This document shows positions 16,753-25,253 of a stretch of 64,000 nt of DNA, one piece after another; the first letter of the stretch is position 1; each line of letters opens with the position of its first letter. Under the pieces are notes generated by a model, which worked only from the letters and a program-made list of their open reading frames with translations, made no database searches and was not told the DNA's origin. The translations under genes were made by a program, and so were the position numbers. Source of the stretch: Herbaspirillum sp. SJZ107 (lineage in GTDB: Bacteria; Pseudomonadota; Gammaproteobacteria; Burkholderiales; Burkholderiaceae_D); assembly GCF_006715485.1 (NCBI RefSeq), contig NZ_VFNH01000006.1:1-64000 (forward strand), written 5' to 3'.

Positions 16753-17784
16753 ATGAACCTTAAAGGCCGGAAGATTATTTTGCATGACAATACGCTGCGC
16801 GACGGCATGCACCCGAAGCGCCACCAGATCACGATCGAGCAGATGATCGCGGTGGCCAAGGGTCTCGACGAAGCCGGCATGCCGCTGCTCGAGATCACCC
16901 ATGGCGACGGCCTCGGCGGCGGCTCGGTGAACTACGGCTTTCCGCTGCATAGCGATGTCGAGTACCTCAACGCGGTGCTGCCGCACCTCAAGCGCACCAA
17001 AGTGTCGGCGCTGCTGGTGCCCGGCATCGGCACCGTCGACCACCTGCGCGCGGCGCACGACTGCGGCCTGCACACGGTGCGGGTGGCGACCCACTGCACC
17101 GAAGCCGACGTGGCGGAGCAGCACATCGCGGTGGCGCGTAAGCTGGGCCTCGACACCGTCGGGTTCCTGATGATGGCGCACATGAATACCCCCGAGAAGC
17201 TGGCCGGGCAGGCCAAGCTGATGGAGTCGTTCGGCGCCGAATGCGTGTACGTGACCGATTCGGCCGGCTACCTGCTGCCGGACGGCGTGACCGAGCGCGT
17301 GGCCGCGCTGCGCGCCGTGCTCAGGCCCGAGACCCAGATCGGCTTCCACGGCCATGACAACCTGGCGATGGGCGTGGCCAATTCGCTGGCCGCCGTGGAA
17401 GCGGGCGCGGTGCGCATCGACGGCTCGACCAACGGCCTGGGCGCGGGCGCCGGCAATACCCGGCTCGAAGTGTTCGTGGCAGTCTGCAACCGCATGGAGA
17501 TCGAGACCGGCGTTGACCTGTACCAGATCATGGACGTGGCCGAAGACATCGTGCTGCCGATGATGGACCACATGGTGCGCATCGACCGCGACGCGCTGAC
17601 CCTGGGCTATGCCGGCGTGTACTCGACCTTCCTGCTGTTCGCCAAGCGCGCCTCGGCGAAGTACGGCGTGTCGGCGCGCGACATCCTGGTGGAGCTGGGG
17701 CGGCGCGGCATGGTGGCGGGTCAGGAAGACATGATCGAGGACACCGCGATGACCCTGGCGCGCGAGCGGAGGATGGCAGCATGA
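16753..17784 (+). CDS. dmpG: 4-hydroxy-2-oxovalerate aldolase
   Basis: This 343-residue DRE-TIM metallolyase splits 4-hydroxy-2-oxovalerate into pyruvate and acetaldehyde. It begins LHDNTLRDGMHPKRHQI (catalytic Asp and Arg region) and has the Mn ligands in GFHGHDNLAMG. It partners with DmpF. AAGGAGAGAAGAG precedes the ATG. Its last four bases overlap the start of dmpH, so the two are translationally coupled. Confidence 0.96.
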   Translation: MNLKGRKIILHDNTLRDGMHPKRHQITIEQMIAVAKGLDEAGMPLLEITHGDGLGGGSVNYGFPLHSDVEYLNAVLPHLKRTKVSALLVPGIGTVDHLRAAHDCGLHTVRVATHCTEADVAEQHIAVARKLGLDTVGFLMMAHMNTPEKLAGQAKLMESFGAECVYVTDSAGYLLPDGVTERVAALRAVLRPETQIGFHGHDNLAMGVANSLAAVEAGAVRIDGSTNGLGAGAGNTRLEVFVAVCNRMEIETGVDLYQIMDVAEDIVLPMMDHMVRIDRDALTLGYAGVYSTFLLFAKRASAKYGVSARDILVELGRRGMVAGQEDMIEDTAMTLARERRMAA

Positions 17785-18569
17785 ATCTCGACCACGCAAC
17801 CATCGTACGCCTCGCGCAGCACCTGGAAGACTGCGAGCTGGAGGCACGCGACACCACCAAGATCACTGAGGATTATCCGGGCATGGACTGGGACGACGCC
17901 TACGCGATCCAGGACGAGATAAGGCGCCGCAAGGTAGCGCGCGGCGGCAAGATCGTCGGCCTCAAGGCCGGCCTCACCTCGCACGCAAAGATGAAGCAGA
18001 TGGGCGTCGAAATACCGGTCTTCGGGTTCCTGGCCGATTCCTTCGCGGTGCCGGACGGCGGCGAGTGCAAGGTGGCGCAGCTGATCCACCCGAAGGCGGA
18101 GCCGGAGATCGCCTTCGTCACCAAGCGCGCACTGAAGGGCCCCGGCTGCCACATCGGCGCGGTGCTGGCGGCGACCGATTTCGTCATGCCGGGGATCGAG
18201 GTGATCGATTCGCGCTACCGCGACTTCAAGTTCGACCTGAAGAGCGTCGTTGCGGATAACACGTCGGCAGTGCGCTTCGTGGTCGGCGGCCGCCCGGTCG
18301 CTGTGGGCGAAGTAGACCTGCGCACGGCCGGCATCGTACTGGAAAAGAATGGCGAGCCGGTGGCCTTCGGCGCCGGCGCGGCCGTGCTGGGCCACCCGGC
18401 CGCGGCCATCGCGATGCTGGCCAACCATCTCGGTGCGCGCGGCGAGGAAATCCCGGCCGGCAGCCTGATTCTGTCGGGCGGCATAACGGAAGCGGTGGCG
18501 GTGCAGGCCGGCGATTCGGTTTGCCTGCGGATTCAGGGCATGGGCAGTGTTGGCATGCGCTTCGTATAA
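17781..18569 (+). CDS. dmpH: 4-oxalocrotonate decarboxylase
   Basis: This 262-residue protein of the same fold family as DmpE decarboxylates 2-oxo-3-hexenedioate to 2-oxopent-4-enoate, and in known systems forms a complex with the hydratase. Recognisable are IVGLKAGLTSHAKMKQMGV and PEIAFVTKRALKGPGCHIG. It overlaps dmpG by ATGA and is followed after 23 bp by the tautomerase. Confidence 0.94.
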   Translation: MNLDHATIVRLAQHLEDCELEARDTTKITEDYPGMDWDDAYAIQDEIRRRKVARGGKIVGLKAGLTSHAKMKQMGVEIPVFGFLADSFAVPDGGECKVAQLIHPKAEPEIAFVTKRALKGPGCHIGAVLAATDFVMPGIEVIDSRYRDFKFDLKSVVADNTSAVRFVVGGRPVAVGEVDLRTAGIVLEKNGEPVAFGAGAAVLGHPAAAIAMLANHLGARGEEIPAGSLILSGGITEAVAVQAGDSVCLRIQGMGSVGMRFV

Positions 18570-18592
18570 AATACTTATCAAAGGAATTCATC

Positions 18593-18784
18593 ATGCCGTT
18601 CGCTCAGATTTATCTGCTGGAAGGCCGGACCGAGGAACAGAAGCGCGCCGTCATCGAGAAGGTGACGCAGGCGCTGTCCGAGGCGGTGGGTGCGCCGAAG
18701 GAAAACGTGCGCGTCTGGATGCATGACGTGCCGAACACCAATTGGGGTATCGGCGGCGTCAGCGCCAAGGACCTGGGGCGCTGA
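18593..18784 (+). CDS. dmpI: 4-oxalocrotonate tautomerase
   Basis: This 63-residue tautomerase has the catalytic N-terminal proline after Met removal (MPFAQIYLLEGRTEEQ). Arg11 and Arg39 (counted from Pro1) are in place, and the aromatic at position 50 is Trp where Phe is common. It isomerises 2-hydroxymuconate to the 2-oxo form for the decarboxylase. AAAGGAATTCATC precedes the ATG. The hydrolase follows 2 bp later. Confidence 0.95.
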   Translation: MPFAQIYLLEGRTEEQKRAVIEKVTQALSEAVGAPKENVRVWMHDVPNTNWGIGGVSAKDLGR

Positions 18785-18786
18785 TC

Positions 18787-19623
18787 ATGACGACCAATCC
18801 GAACCCAGAAATCGGCAAGACCGTCGTTGCCAACGGCGTCAAGACGAACTACCACGAGCAGGGCGAGGGAGCGCCGGTGCTGCTGATCCACGGTTCCGGC
18901 CCGGGCGTGACCGGCTGGGCCAACTGGCGCCTGACCATGCCGGCGCTGGCCAGACAGTTCCGCGTGCTGGCGCCCGACATGGTGGGCTTCGGCTACACCG
19001 AGCGCCCGGCGGGCGTCCAATACAACATGGACACCTGGGTCAGCCACATCATCGACTTCATGGACGCGCTGGGCATCGAGCGCGCGCACGTGGTCGGCAA
19101 CTCGTTCGGCGGCGGGCTGGCGCTGGCGCTGGCGATCCGCGCGCCGCAGCGGGTCAACCGCCTGGTGCTGATGGGCAGCGCCGGCATCGCGTTTCCGATC
19201 ACCGAGGGCCTCGACCGGGTGTGGGGCTACACGCCGTCGCTCGACAACATGCGTGGCCTGCTCGACGTGTTCGCGTACAACCGCAACCTGGTCAATGACG
19301 AGCTGGCGCGGATGCGCTACGAGGCGAGTATCCGGCCTGGATTCCAGGAAGCGTTTTCGCAAATGTTCCCGGCGCCGCGCCAGCGTGGCGTCGATGGGCT
19401 GGCGAGCCCGGTGGAAGCAATCCGCGCGCTGCCGCACGAGACCATGGTGGTCCACGGCCGCGAGGACAAAGTAATACCGCTGGAGAGCTCGTACCAGCTG
19501 TTCGGGCTGATTCCGAAATCGCAGCTGCACGTGTTCGGGCAGTGCGGTCACTGGACCCAGATCGAGCATGCGGCGCGCTTCAACCAGCTGGTTGGCGACT
19601 TTTTCGCCGAGGGGGAAGACTGA
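18787..19623 (+). CDS. dmpD: 2-hydroxymuconic semialdehyde hydrolase
   Basis: This 278-residue alpha/beta hydrolase works on the hydrolytic branch, releasing formate from 2-hydroxymuconic semialdehyde. The nucleophile is in VVGNSFGGGLA, the acid near REDKVIPLE, and the His in FGQCGHWTQIEH. The oxyanion region is HGSGPGVTGWANW. Its stop overlaps the first codon of the transporter. Having both dmpD and dmpC lets the pathway handle catechol and alkylcatechols. Confidence 0.95.
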   Translation: MTTNPNPEIGKTVVANGVKTNYHEQGEGAPVLLIHGSGPGVTGWANWRLTMPALARQFRVLAPDMVGFGYTERPAGVQYNMDTWVSHIIDFMDALGIERAHVVGNSFGGGLALALAIRAPQRVNRLVLMGSAGIAFPITEGLDRVWGYTPSLDNMRGLLDVFAYNRNLVNDELARMRYEASIRPGFQEAFSQMFPAPRQRGVDGLASPVEAIRALPHETMVVHGREDKVIPLESSYQLFGLIPKSQLHVFGQCGHWTQIEHAARFNQLVGDFFAEGED

Positions 19624-20846
19624 CAGAAGTACCAGCTCATCAGGCGCCGGCGGCGGCCACCACGATTCCAGTGACGGCCATTCTGTGGCTGTCGCTGGCG
19701 GCGTTTTGCAGCGCGATGTCGTCGCGCGTGGCCGACGCCCAGCTGCCGAACCTGGCCAGCGAGTTCAGCGTTTCGCTGGGCGTGGCATCGGCGGTCATCA
19801 CCTGCTTCGCCATCGCATGGGGTGCGTCGCAGCTGTTCTTCGGCCCCCTGGGCGACCGCTTCGGCAAGTACGTCGTAGTCGGTTGGGCCTGTGTGGCCTG
19901 CGCGTTCACCGCGACGCTATGCGGGCTGGCGCCAAGCTTCCCGATGCTGCTGGGTGCGCGCCTGCTGGCGGGCGCCACTGCCGCCGCGACCATTCCCTTG
20001 TCGATGGCGTGGATCGGCGATGTGGTGCCTTACGAGCGGCGCCAGCCGGTCCTGGCGCGCTTCCTGCTGGGGCAGATTGGCGGCTTGTCGTCCGGCGTGA
20101 TGGTGGGCGGACTGGCGGCCGACTACCTGGGTTGGCGCGCGCCGTTCTTTGGCATTGCGCTGGCGTTCGCCGCACTCTCGGTGGCGCTGCTGTCGATGAA
20201 CCGGCGCCTGCCCGAGCGCGCGCGCCAGGTGCGCAAGGCGGAAGGCCACGCGGTGCGCCGCATGCTCGCCGAGTTTGGCCATGTGCTGTCCTCGCGCTGG
20301 GCGCGCGTGGTGCTGCTGACGGTGTTCGTGGAAGGCGCGTTCGTGTATGGCGCCTTCCCCTTCATTGCTTCGCACCTGCATCGCCTGCACGGGGTATCGC
20401 TGTCGAAGGCCGGCAGCCTGGTGATGCTGTTCGGACTGGGCGGGGTGCTGTTTGCGACGACCTCGGGCATGCTGGTCAGGCGCCTTGGGGAAGTGGGCCT
20501 GGCACGCTGGGGCGGGACGATTCTGGGTGCGGGCATGTTGCTGGCGGCGCTGGCGCCTTCGTGGCCGTGGGCGATTCCCGGATGCCTGTTGGCCGGGCTT
20601 GGGTTCTACATGCTGCATAACACCTTGCAAATCAACGCCACGCAGATGGCGCCGGAACGGCGTGGCGCGGCGGTATCGGCCTTTTCGTCCTGCTTCCTGC
20701 TCGGGCAATCCGCCGGGATGGCATTGGCGGGGGCGCTGGTGGAGGGGATCGGTACCACGACGGTGATTGCGGCCGGCGCACTGGGGGCAGTGGCGGTGGC
20801 GATGAATTTCGCGCGGCTGCGGGCGCGCAAGCTGGCGGCTGGTTGA
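19620..20846 (+). CDS. MFS transporter, 12-TM, meta-pathway associated
   Basis: This membrane carrier of about 408 residues carries the family motif GDRFGKYVVVGWACVACAFT after TM2 and hydrophobic segments along its length. The start is uncertain: CTG 19620 overlaps the dmpD stop and sits behind GAGGGGGAAG, giving the usual length, while GTG 19671 would start right at TM1. As last gene of the operon it may import an aromatic substrate or export a toxic intermediate; direction cannot be read from sequence. Confidence 0.85.
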   Translation: MTEVPAHQAPAAATTIPVTAILWLSLAAFCSAMSSRVADAQLPNLASEFSVSLGVASAVITCFAIAWGASQLFFGPLGDRFGKYVVVGWACVACAFTATLCGLAPSFPMLLGARLLAGATAAATIPLSMAWIGDVVPYERRQPVLARFLLGQIGGLSSGVMVGGLAADYLGWRAPFFGIALAFAALSVALLSMNRRLPERARQVRKAEGHAVRRMLAEFGHVLSSRWARVVLLTVFVEGAFVYGAFPFIASHLHRLHGVSLSKAGSLVMLFGLGGVLFATTSGMLVRRLGEVGLARWGGTILGAGMLLAALAPSWPWAIPGCLLAGLGFYMLHNTLQINATQMAPERRGAAVSAFSSCFLLGQSAGMALAGALVEGIGTTTVIAAGALGAVAVAMNFARLRARKLAAG

Positions 20847-20889
20847 AGAAAATGGGTTTCTCACAGGCCTGGGCGCGATGTTGATCAGG

Positions 20890-20937
20890 ATTGAGCTCGC
20901 AACGATTGGGCTGGTTCGATCCCAGCCAGCCGCACCA
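20890..20937 (+). tRNA. tRNA 3'-end fragment (candidate attachment-site scar)
   Basis: GCTGG-TTCGATC-CCAGC (20910-20926) is a perfect T-arm with canonical loop, followed by seven acceptor bases CAGCCGC, A73 and CCA. No anticodon arm or D-arm lies upstream, so this is a 3' fragment and not a functional gene. Such fragments are left where integrases use tRNA genes as targets. It marks the end of the catabolic operon and the start of the mosaic region. Confidence 0.65.
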
Positions 20938-20994
20938 CCCAAGTTCGCCTTGAACCGTTTGCATCAATGAGTTGTTGAGAGGTTTGCAGGCGAG

Positions 20995-22014
20995 TTGCAG
21001 CCGAGACAAAAGCAATCCGATGTACTGTCGCGCGTCTTTGCGCTGGACGCGGGCGCAGCGGCGCAATGGCTGTCGCTCGCGGTCGAACTCTGGCGTGCGA
21101 CTCGGCCCGATTTGCTCTGTGCCTTGGTGCGTCATTGCTGGGCTTGGACCGCTGGAGCCAATGGGATAGGTTGTGGACCCGATGAGGAGCCAGGCGACCT
21201 GTCGTTCGAGTGGAACGATGCCTACTTCACAGCCGCGCTCGCAGCAGCGGTCTCGATCGGCGACGGGGGAATTGAAGAGTATGTGCTTAAACCCCTCGCT
21301 CAATTGCCGGAAGAGCCATTGTTCGATGCCATGGAAGCTGTGCTGCATGCGTTGGATCCGCTGTGGCTGGACGGCAAGGTGGTGTCGGACAGCACAGCCG
21401 TATCAATCCGCGAGACGCTGGCGCAGCAGCTCGTGGCGACCCAGAGATGGCGCCGCTCGGCATCCAAGTGCTCCTCGGGAATAGAACTTCATGTTGCCGG
21501 AGCGGTTGCTGCGATGTTCATGGGGCAACACAACATCGGACAAGGCCCTTGCTGCTACGTTCACCCCCTCGGGGCCGCGCGTACTGCCTTGCTGCTGTCC
21601 TTGCTCGCGCCATTAACGGAGCAGGCATCCGGGTCTATGTTCGTCGCTTTCGCATTCCTCAGCCTGCTGGAGGTCGAGCCGCACGCGGATCGGCTGAAGT
21701 TCATGGCACGTGCAGTGGTGGCGTGGTGGCAAATGCAGGGCGCAAATGCCGAGTTCTGGATTGAGTACGGGGTCGGGGAGCGCGTCTGCAACTGGGTTGG
21801 CAAGGCGGTACTAGACGCACCCGTCTCGCCTGCAGTGCTCGACGGGGCAGAACTAAAAGCCATCGTCGACATTCTGGCCCAATGCGGTACGCCGTTGGCG
21901 AGAGCGCTCGAAGAACGCCTTGCGGCACACGGAGCATGCTGGTGCCGGGACCGCTTCGTTGTTGTAACGGGGTGGCGTGGCGCCGACGAAGCCGGGCAGA
22001 TCCAGGCCGTATAA
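20995..22014 (+). CDS. hypothetical protein, probably C-terminal part of a larger helical protein
   Basis: The 339-residue open frame has only a TTG start (20995) and no clear ribosome-binding site; an in-frame stop lies about 30 bases further up, so the N-terminus looks lost. The sequence is Ala/Leu-rich and helical with many Trp (for example LAVELWRATRPDLLCALVRHCWAW), like the helical-repeat tails of large ATPase-type defence or signalling proteins. No catalytic motif is visible. It is not recognised. Confidence 0.45.
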   Translation: MQPRQKQSDVLSRVFALDAGAAAQWLSLAVELWRATRPDLLCALVRHCWAWTAGANGIGCGPDEEPGDLSFEWNDAYFTAALAAAVSIGDGGIEEYVLKPLAQLPEEPLFDAMEAVLHALDPLWLDGKVVSDSTAVSIRETLAQQLVATQRWRRSASKCSSGIELHVAGAVAAMFMGQHNIGQGPCCYVHPLGAARTALLLSLLAPLTEQASGSMFVAFAFLSLLEVEPHADRLKFMARAVVAWWQMQGANAEFWIEYGVGERVCNWVGKAVLDAPVSPAVLDGAELKAIVDILAQCGTPLARALEERLAAHGACWCRDRFVVVTGWRGADEAGQIQAV

Positions 22015-22063
22015 AACCTGTAGCGTGTACAGAGCCAATCAGTATTCCAGCTTCTGGGTTGCA

Positions 22064-22333
22064 TCACACCAATTTTTCGATTTCGGCGATTAATTCACGT
22101 AGACGCTTCAAGACCACCCGGGCATCGCGCCTCTGTGCCTTGGCAGCACTGGTATAGGCGCCGCTTTTTAGCGCATTCTGATTACCTCGCGGCGCGCCAG
22201 GACTGTTTCCACCATGCATGCGGCATCGCTTCTTTCCTCGGACCGTGGCTGTCCGGCAGGGCATCCCGGAGCGCGTTTTCGCGCCACAACGCGGAGACTG
22301 TTGTGGCTGCAAGGGGTTGTTTTTATCGTTCAC
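22064..22333 (-). CDS. HGGN-type small zinc-finger-like protein of mobile elements
   Basis: This 89-residue protein has CGAKTRSGMPCRTATVRGKKRCRMHGGNSPGAPRGNQ as its core (C-x8-C, C-x2-H pattern), a widespread small family found in phages and integrative elements near terminase-like or replication genes. A basic helical tail follows. Its start overlaps the end of the next gene upstream by 11 bp, so they are coupled. Molecular function is unknown. Confidence 0.7.
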   Translation of the reverse strand: MNDKNNPLQPQQSPRCGAKTRSGMPCRTATVRGKKRCRMHGGNSPGAPRGNQNALKSGAYTSAAKAQRRDARVVLKRLRELIAEIEKLV

Positions 22334-23003
22334 CTATACCCCCGTGTGACAGCTCTGCCCCGGTGGCCATCGACCCAGTCACGAGTGTCTGGTTGGCACT
22401 CACGTTGATATGCTGCACCGTGACCGTTTGCTGACCGCCATTTCGTAGGCGGTGCAGCGTCACCATCGCCTGTTGAAACGTGCCCATCATGCGGGCCGCA
22501 GAGTTCATTAGCCGTGCCGTTTCAGCCGGACTGTCTTGGTCTATGGCGCGGTCGACCAGTTTGAAGGCGGCGGCATGCGCGAGCCCGGCCTGATGTACGA
22601 GCATCTTCGTCAATGGGTCGCTGCAAGCGGTTGCGGCGGCGGCGTCAATGCCGAGAGCCAAGATATCGAGACGCCTTTGCGCCAGTAGTTCAGTACGTAC
22701 AAACGAAGCAGCTAGGGCGGGGGTGTCCGGTGTCGCAAGCGTATCGCGCACCGACCAGCCACCGCCGTTCGACGCGAGCTGTGCTTCATCCGGCACGGCC
22801 TCGCCCGCGACAACCGGCGGCAGCGCGGCAGGTTGTAGCTGTGCCAAGGCCGCAGCGCTGTGATACGTAGCTTCGATCTGGAACGTCGAGGCTTGTTCTT
22901 GGCATCCCGCGGCCTCGGCCGCCGCAGCGGACTTCTGAGCAATGTACGCTTCCTGCTGCTGCAGGATCGCGCCCTTCATTTCCTCTTTCATCATGTCCCT
23001 CAT
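22323..23003 (-). CDS. conserved hypothetical protein of integrative elements
   Basis: This 226-residue protein has a helical, Ala/Gln-rich N-terminus and a conserved C-terminal block, LTKMLVHQAGLAHAAAFKLV followed by ARLMNSAARMMGTFQQAMVTL and QQTVTVQHINVSANQTLVTG. This block pairs with HGGN proteins in many proteobacterial islands. No enzymatic motif is seen. It is encoded with the genes on either side on the minus strand. Confidence 0.65.
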   Translation of the reverse strand: MRDMMKEEMKGAILQQQEAYIAQKSAAAAEAAGCQEQASTFQIEATYHSAAALAQLQPAALPPVVAGEAVPDEAQLASNGGGWSVRDTLATPDTPALAASFVRTELLAQRRLDILALGIDAAAATACSDPLTKMLVHQAGLAHAAAFKLVDRAIDQDSPAETARLMNSAARMMGTFQQAMVTLHRLRNGGQQTVTVQHINVSANQTLVTGSMATGAELSHGGIGER

Positions 23004-23074
23004 GACGTCCTTGCATCATTCTCACCACGGCTGTCGACAAGCTTTCCCACCACGACGTCGACCAGTTGCGTGTA

Positions 23075-23587
23075 TTAGTCGGTCACCGCCAGTTGTTTCT
23101 CGGCCTTGTCAGCGCGGGACTTCCAATATCTGACGTTGCGGGCGCGCTCGTTGAATTCGTGCGAGCGTGCAGCCAATTTGCGCCCAGCCTGTTCGGCCAC
23201 CGCACGGTAGCGCTCGACCTCGGCCATCGACGCCTTCACCTGGTCGTTGGCCTCGAACACACGGGCCATCATTTCGTTGTCGGCTAGTGTCACGGCCATG
23301 TCGTTCTTGATGTCGTTCAGTTCTTCCAGCACGTCAGCGAGCTGAGCCTTATAACTGGCCAGCTCCTCGCGCAGCGCCGCGTTTTCGGCCAGCAGTTCTT
23401 CAAGACCGGCGACGGCCTCGCTGGCCTGTTCGGGAGTCAGGTGTTGGGTGGCGACCTCGAGAGCGGGGGCATTGCCCTGCGACGCCAGCACTGTAGCGAC
23501 ATTTGCCTTGCGCGTCTTGCCGATCTTCTCGGTTCTCTGCTCGTAGCTCTTGCCGTTGCGGGTGACAGTCTTCGTGGTGGACCGCAT
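23075..23587 (-). CDS. coiled-coil hypothetical protein
   Basis: This 170-residue, mostly helical protein has long heptad stretches (residues about 58-125, ELLAENAALREELASYKAQL onward) and a basic C-terminus. It is not recognised beyond coiled coil. The ATG lies 4 bases after the stop of an upstream ParB-like fragment and inside a perfect 16-bp hairpin, so its translation may depend on ribosomes arriving from the upstream frame. Confidence 0.6.
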   Translation of the reverse strand: MRSTTKTVTRNGKSYEQRTEKIGKTRKANVATVLASQGNAPALEVATQHLTPEQASEAVAGLEELLAENAALREELASYKAQLADVLEELNDIKNDMAVTLADNEMMARVFEANDQVKASMAEVERYRAVAEQAGRKLAARSHEFNERARNVRYWKSRADKAEKQLAVTD

Positions 23588-23615
23588 CTCTTCATTGTGA
23601 AGAGATGCGGTCCAC
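23577..23615 (-). promoter_or_regulatory. 16-bp hairpin over the start of the coiled-coil gene
   Basis: GTGGACCGCATCTCTT (23577-23592) and its exact complement (23600-23615) enclose a 7-base loop. On the minus strand one arm encodes the end of the ParB-like frame and the other contains the ATG of the next gene, so the start codon would be buried in the folded mRNA. Confidence 0.6.
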
Positions 23616-23770
23616 CATCTTGGAAACGAATCCGGTCGAGACGTAGCAGGCCTTGGCGATCATTTCCTGGCTCCACGATGCCCACTCGGGATCGGCCAGT
23701 AGCGTCGAGACCGATCTGCGTTTGTCCTCGTTGGTGCGGCGCAGGCCGTGGCTGCCGTTCGCCCCGACCG
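23592..23770 (-). pseudogene. C-terminal fragment of a ParB-like partition protein
   Basis: The minus frame ending at TGA 23592 reads GANGSHGLRRTNEDKRRSVS followed by TLLADPEWASWSQEMIAKAC and YVSTGFVSKMVDRISSQ. This is the typical C-terminal helix-turn-helix segment of ParB-type proteins found on plasmids and islands. The frame is cut at about 23770, where unrelated sequence begins, so only 50-60 residues remain. Confidence 0.6.
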
Positions 23771-24132
23771 AACACCTAGATCAACTTGAACGTAATCCTT
23801 TCAATGAGGAATTCTTTGAAAGATTCGTTGCGCGCGTTATTGGTTACCTCGAGGATACAGCCCGGCTCAAGAGGCTTGCCGAGCCTTTCATTTCGGGCGG
23901 AATGCCAGAAATATGGGAGGATGTACAGGCGTACCAGGATTTTCGCGTAAGCTTTTTTGATTATCTTGATCGAGCAGCGCGTCTCCCCAACAAACCGAAG
24001 GTCGCCCGAATTATTTTGGAACGACTGGACGTCGACGCTCCGCTGGGTGGAGAAGAAGAGTGGGCCGAAGTGTTTGGTGAGTTCTTGAAGGAAAACGGAT
24101 GGACTGACGAAGCTTGGGTCGAGCATGCTTGA
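23770..24132 (+). pseudogene. C-terminal fragment of an unidentified protein
   Basis: The frame from about 23770 (HLDQLERNPFNEEFFERFVA) to WTDEAWVEHA at 24132 looks like genuine protein-coding sequence: helical, acidic and well mixed. The open frame continues leftward only through the antisense of the ParB fragment, so the true N-terminus is missing. No family is recognised. It lies between the ParB junction and a decayed IS3 element. Confidence 0.4.
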
Positions 24133-24157
24133 TGCTACAGTGACCGGCCCGGCTTTT

Positions 24158-25236
24158 TGTAGCCAACTTCAGAGTTAGTCGTCGGCCGTAAATTTGATGC
24201 CAGATTCGAGCTTTCGGGTGTACTGGCGGGCGAATTCGGCGGGTGCTACTTCTCCGAGAGCCCTGTGAGGACGGCTCTCATTGTATTCCTGCTGCCAGGA
24301 CGAGATCTGCATTCTGGCATCGCGCAGGGATTCAAACCAGTAGGCATTGAGACATTCATCTCGGAACGTGCCGTTGAAGGACTCGATGCAGGCATTGTCA
24401 GTTGGCTTCCCGGGGCGGCTGAACTCAATCTTGACCTTGTTGTGGTAGGCCCAGAGGTCGAGGATGTGACTGGTGAATTCGCTGCCGTTGTCGCAAAACA
24501 GCGTTCCGGGAACCCGGCCGTTTTGCTCGACGCGGTTAAGCACGGCCACGACATCGGTACCTGATAAGCGCTGTCCTACTTCAATCGCCAAGCACTCTCG
24601 GGTAAATACATCGACAATAGTCAGGCAGCGGAACCGTGTCCCGTTGGCGAGCTGGTCGGCGACGAAGTCCAGACTCCATGCCTGATCGGGGCGCACAGCT
24701 GGTGTTCGTTGTGGTCGGGTGACCTGCGCTTTGGATCGACGCCCGGGCCGGTAACGCAAGCCCAAACCTTCTTCCCGGTAGATCCGGTACATTGACCCCG
24801 CTACTGAGACGGAAACCCTCGCGCTTGAGCAGCACGCCGATCTTGCGGTAGCCGTACCTCATCCGCGTGATCGCCAATTCCCTCATGCGCTGACGTGGTG
24901 CCGTTTGTGGATCCTTGCAGTTCTTGTAGCTGTGGACACGTGGCGCCATCCCGACCAGGCGACAGGCTCGGCGACGATCTTTTTCAGACGCTCGTTCTCT
25001 TCCTGCAGTTGCTTGAGCTGCCGGCCTGGTCACTATCGAGACCCGCGTACTGCTTCTTCCATCGATAGAACGTCTGCTCAGAAATGCCGATACGGCGGAT
25101 GAGGTCGGCAACAGGCAGGCCTGCTTCCGCTTCCTTCAGGACCGCAACAATCTGCTCGACTGCAAACCGTTTCTTTTCATGCAAAACCCCTTTTCATAAG
25201 GACAGTTTCGCCGAAAACTAACGTTGTTGCTGGCTA
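24158..25236 (-). mobile_element. decayed IS3-family element
   Basis: Related ends GTAGCCAACTTCAGAGTTAG (left) and GTAGCCAGCAACAACGTTAG (right, complement) bracket frameshifted orfA and orfB on the minus strand. Internal deletions show it cannot move by itself. Confidence 0.75.
24175..25184 (-). pseudogene. IS3-family transposase orfA/orfB, frameshifted
   Basis: OrfA starts at 25184 (KRFAVEQIVAVLKEAEAGLP) but shifts frame after KKQYAGLDSDQAG and loses the end of its leucine zipper. OrfB resumes at about 25000 (RMRELAITRMRYGYRKIGVL), shifts again after KREGFRLSSG, and ends with an intact integrase core at 24175-24792. Catalytic residues remain (SLDFVAD, FCDNGSEFTS, NACIESFNG). Relative to working elements the orfA/orfB junction is deleted. 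Confidence 0.85.
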
Positions 25237-25253
25237 CTATTTTTCAGAGCCGA

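Noticed and set aside
20837..20937. A complete tRNA using GCGGCTGG at 20837 as its 5' acceptor strand
   Set aside because: Those bases pair with the 3' acceptor but also encode the MFS C-terminus. The 101-base span has no D-arm or 7-base anticodon loop, so only a 3' fragment is called.
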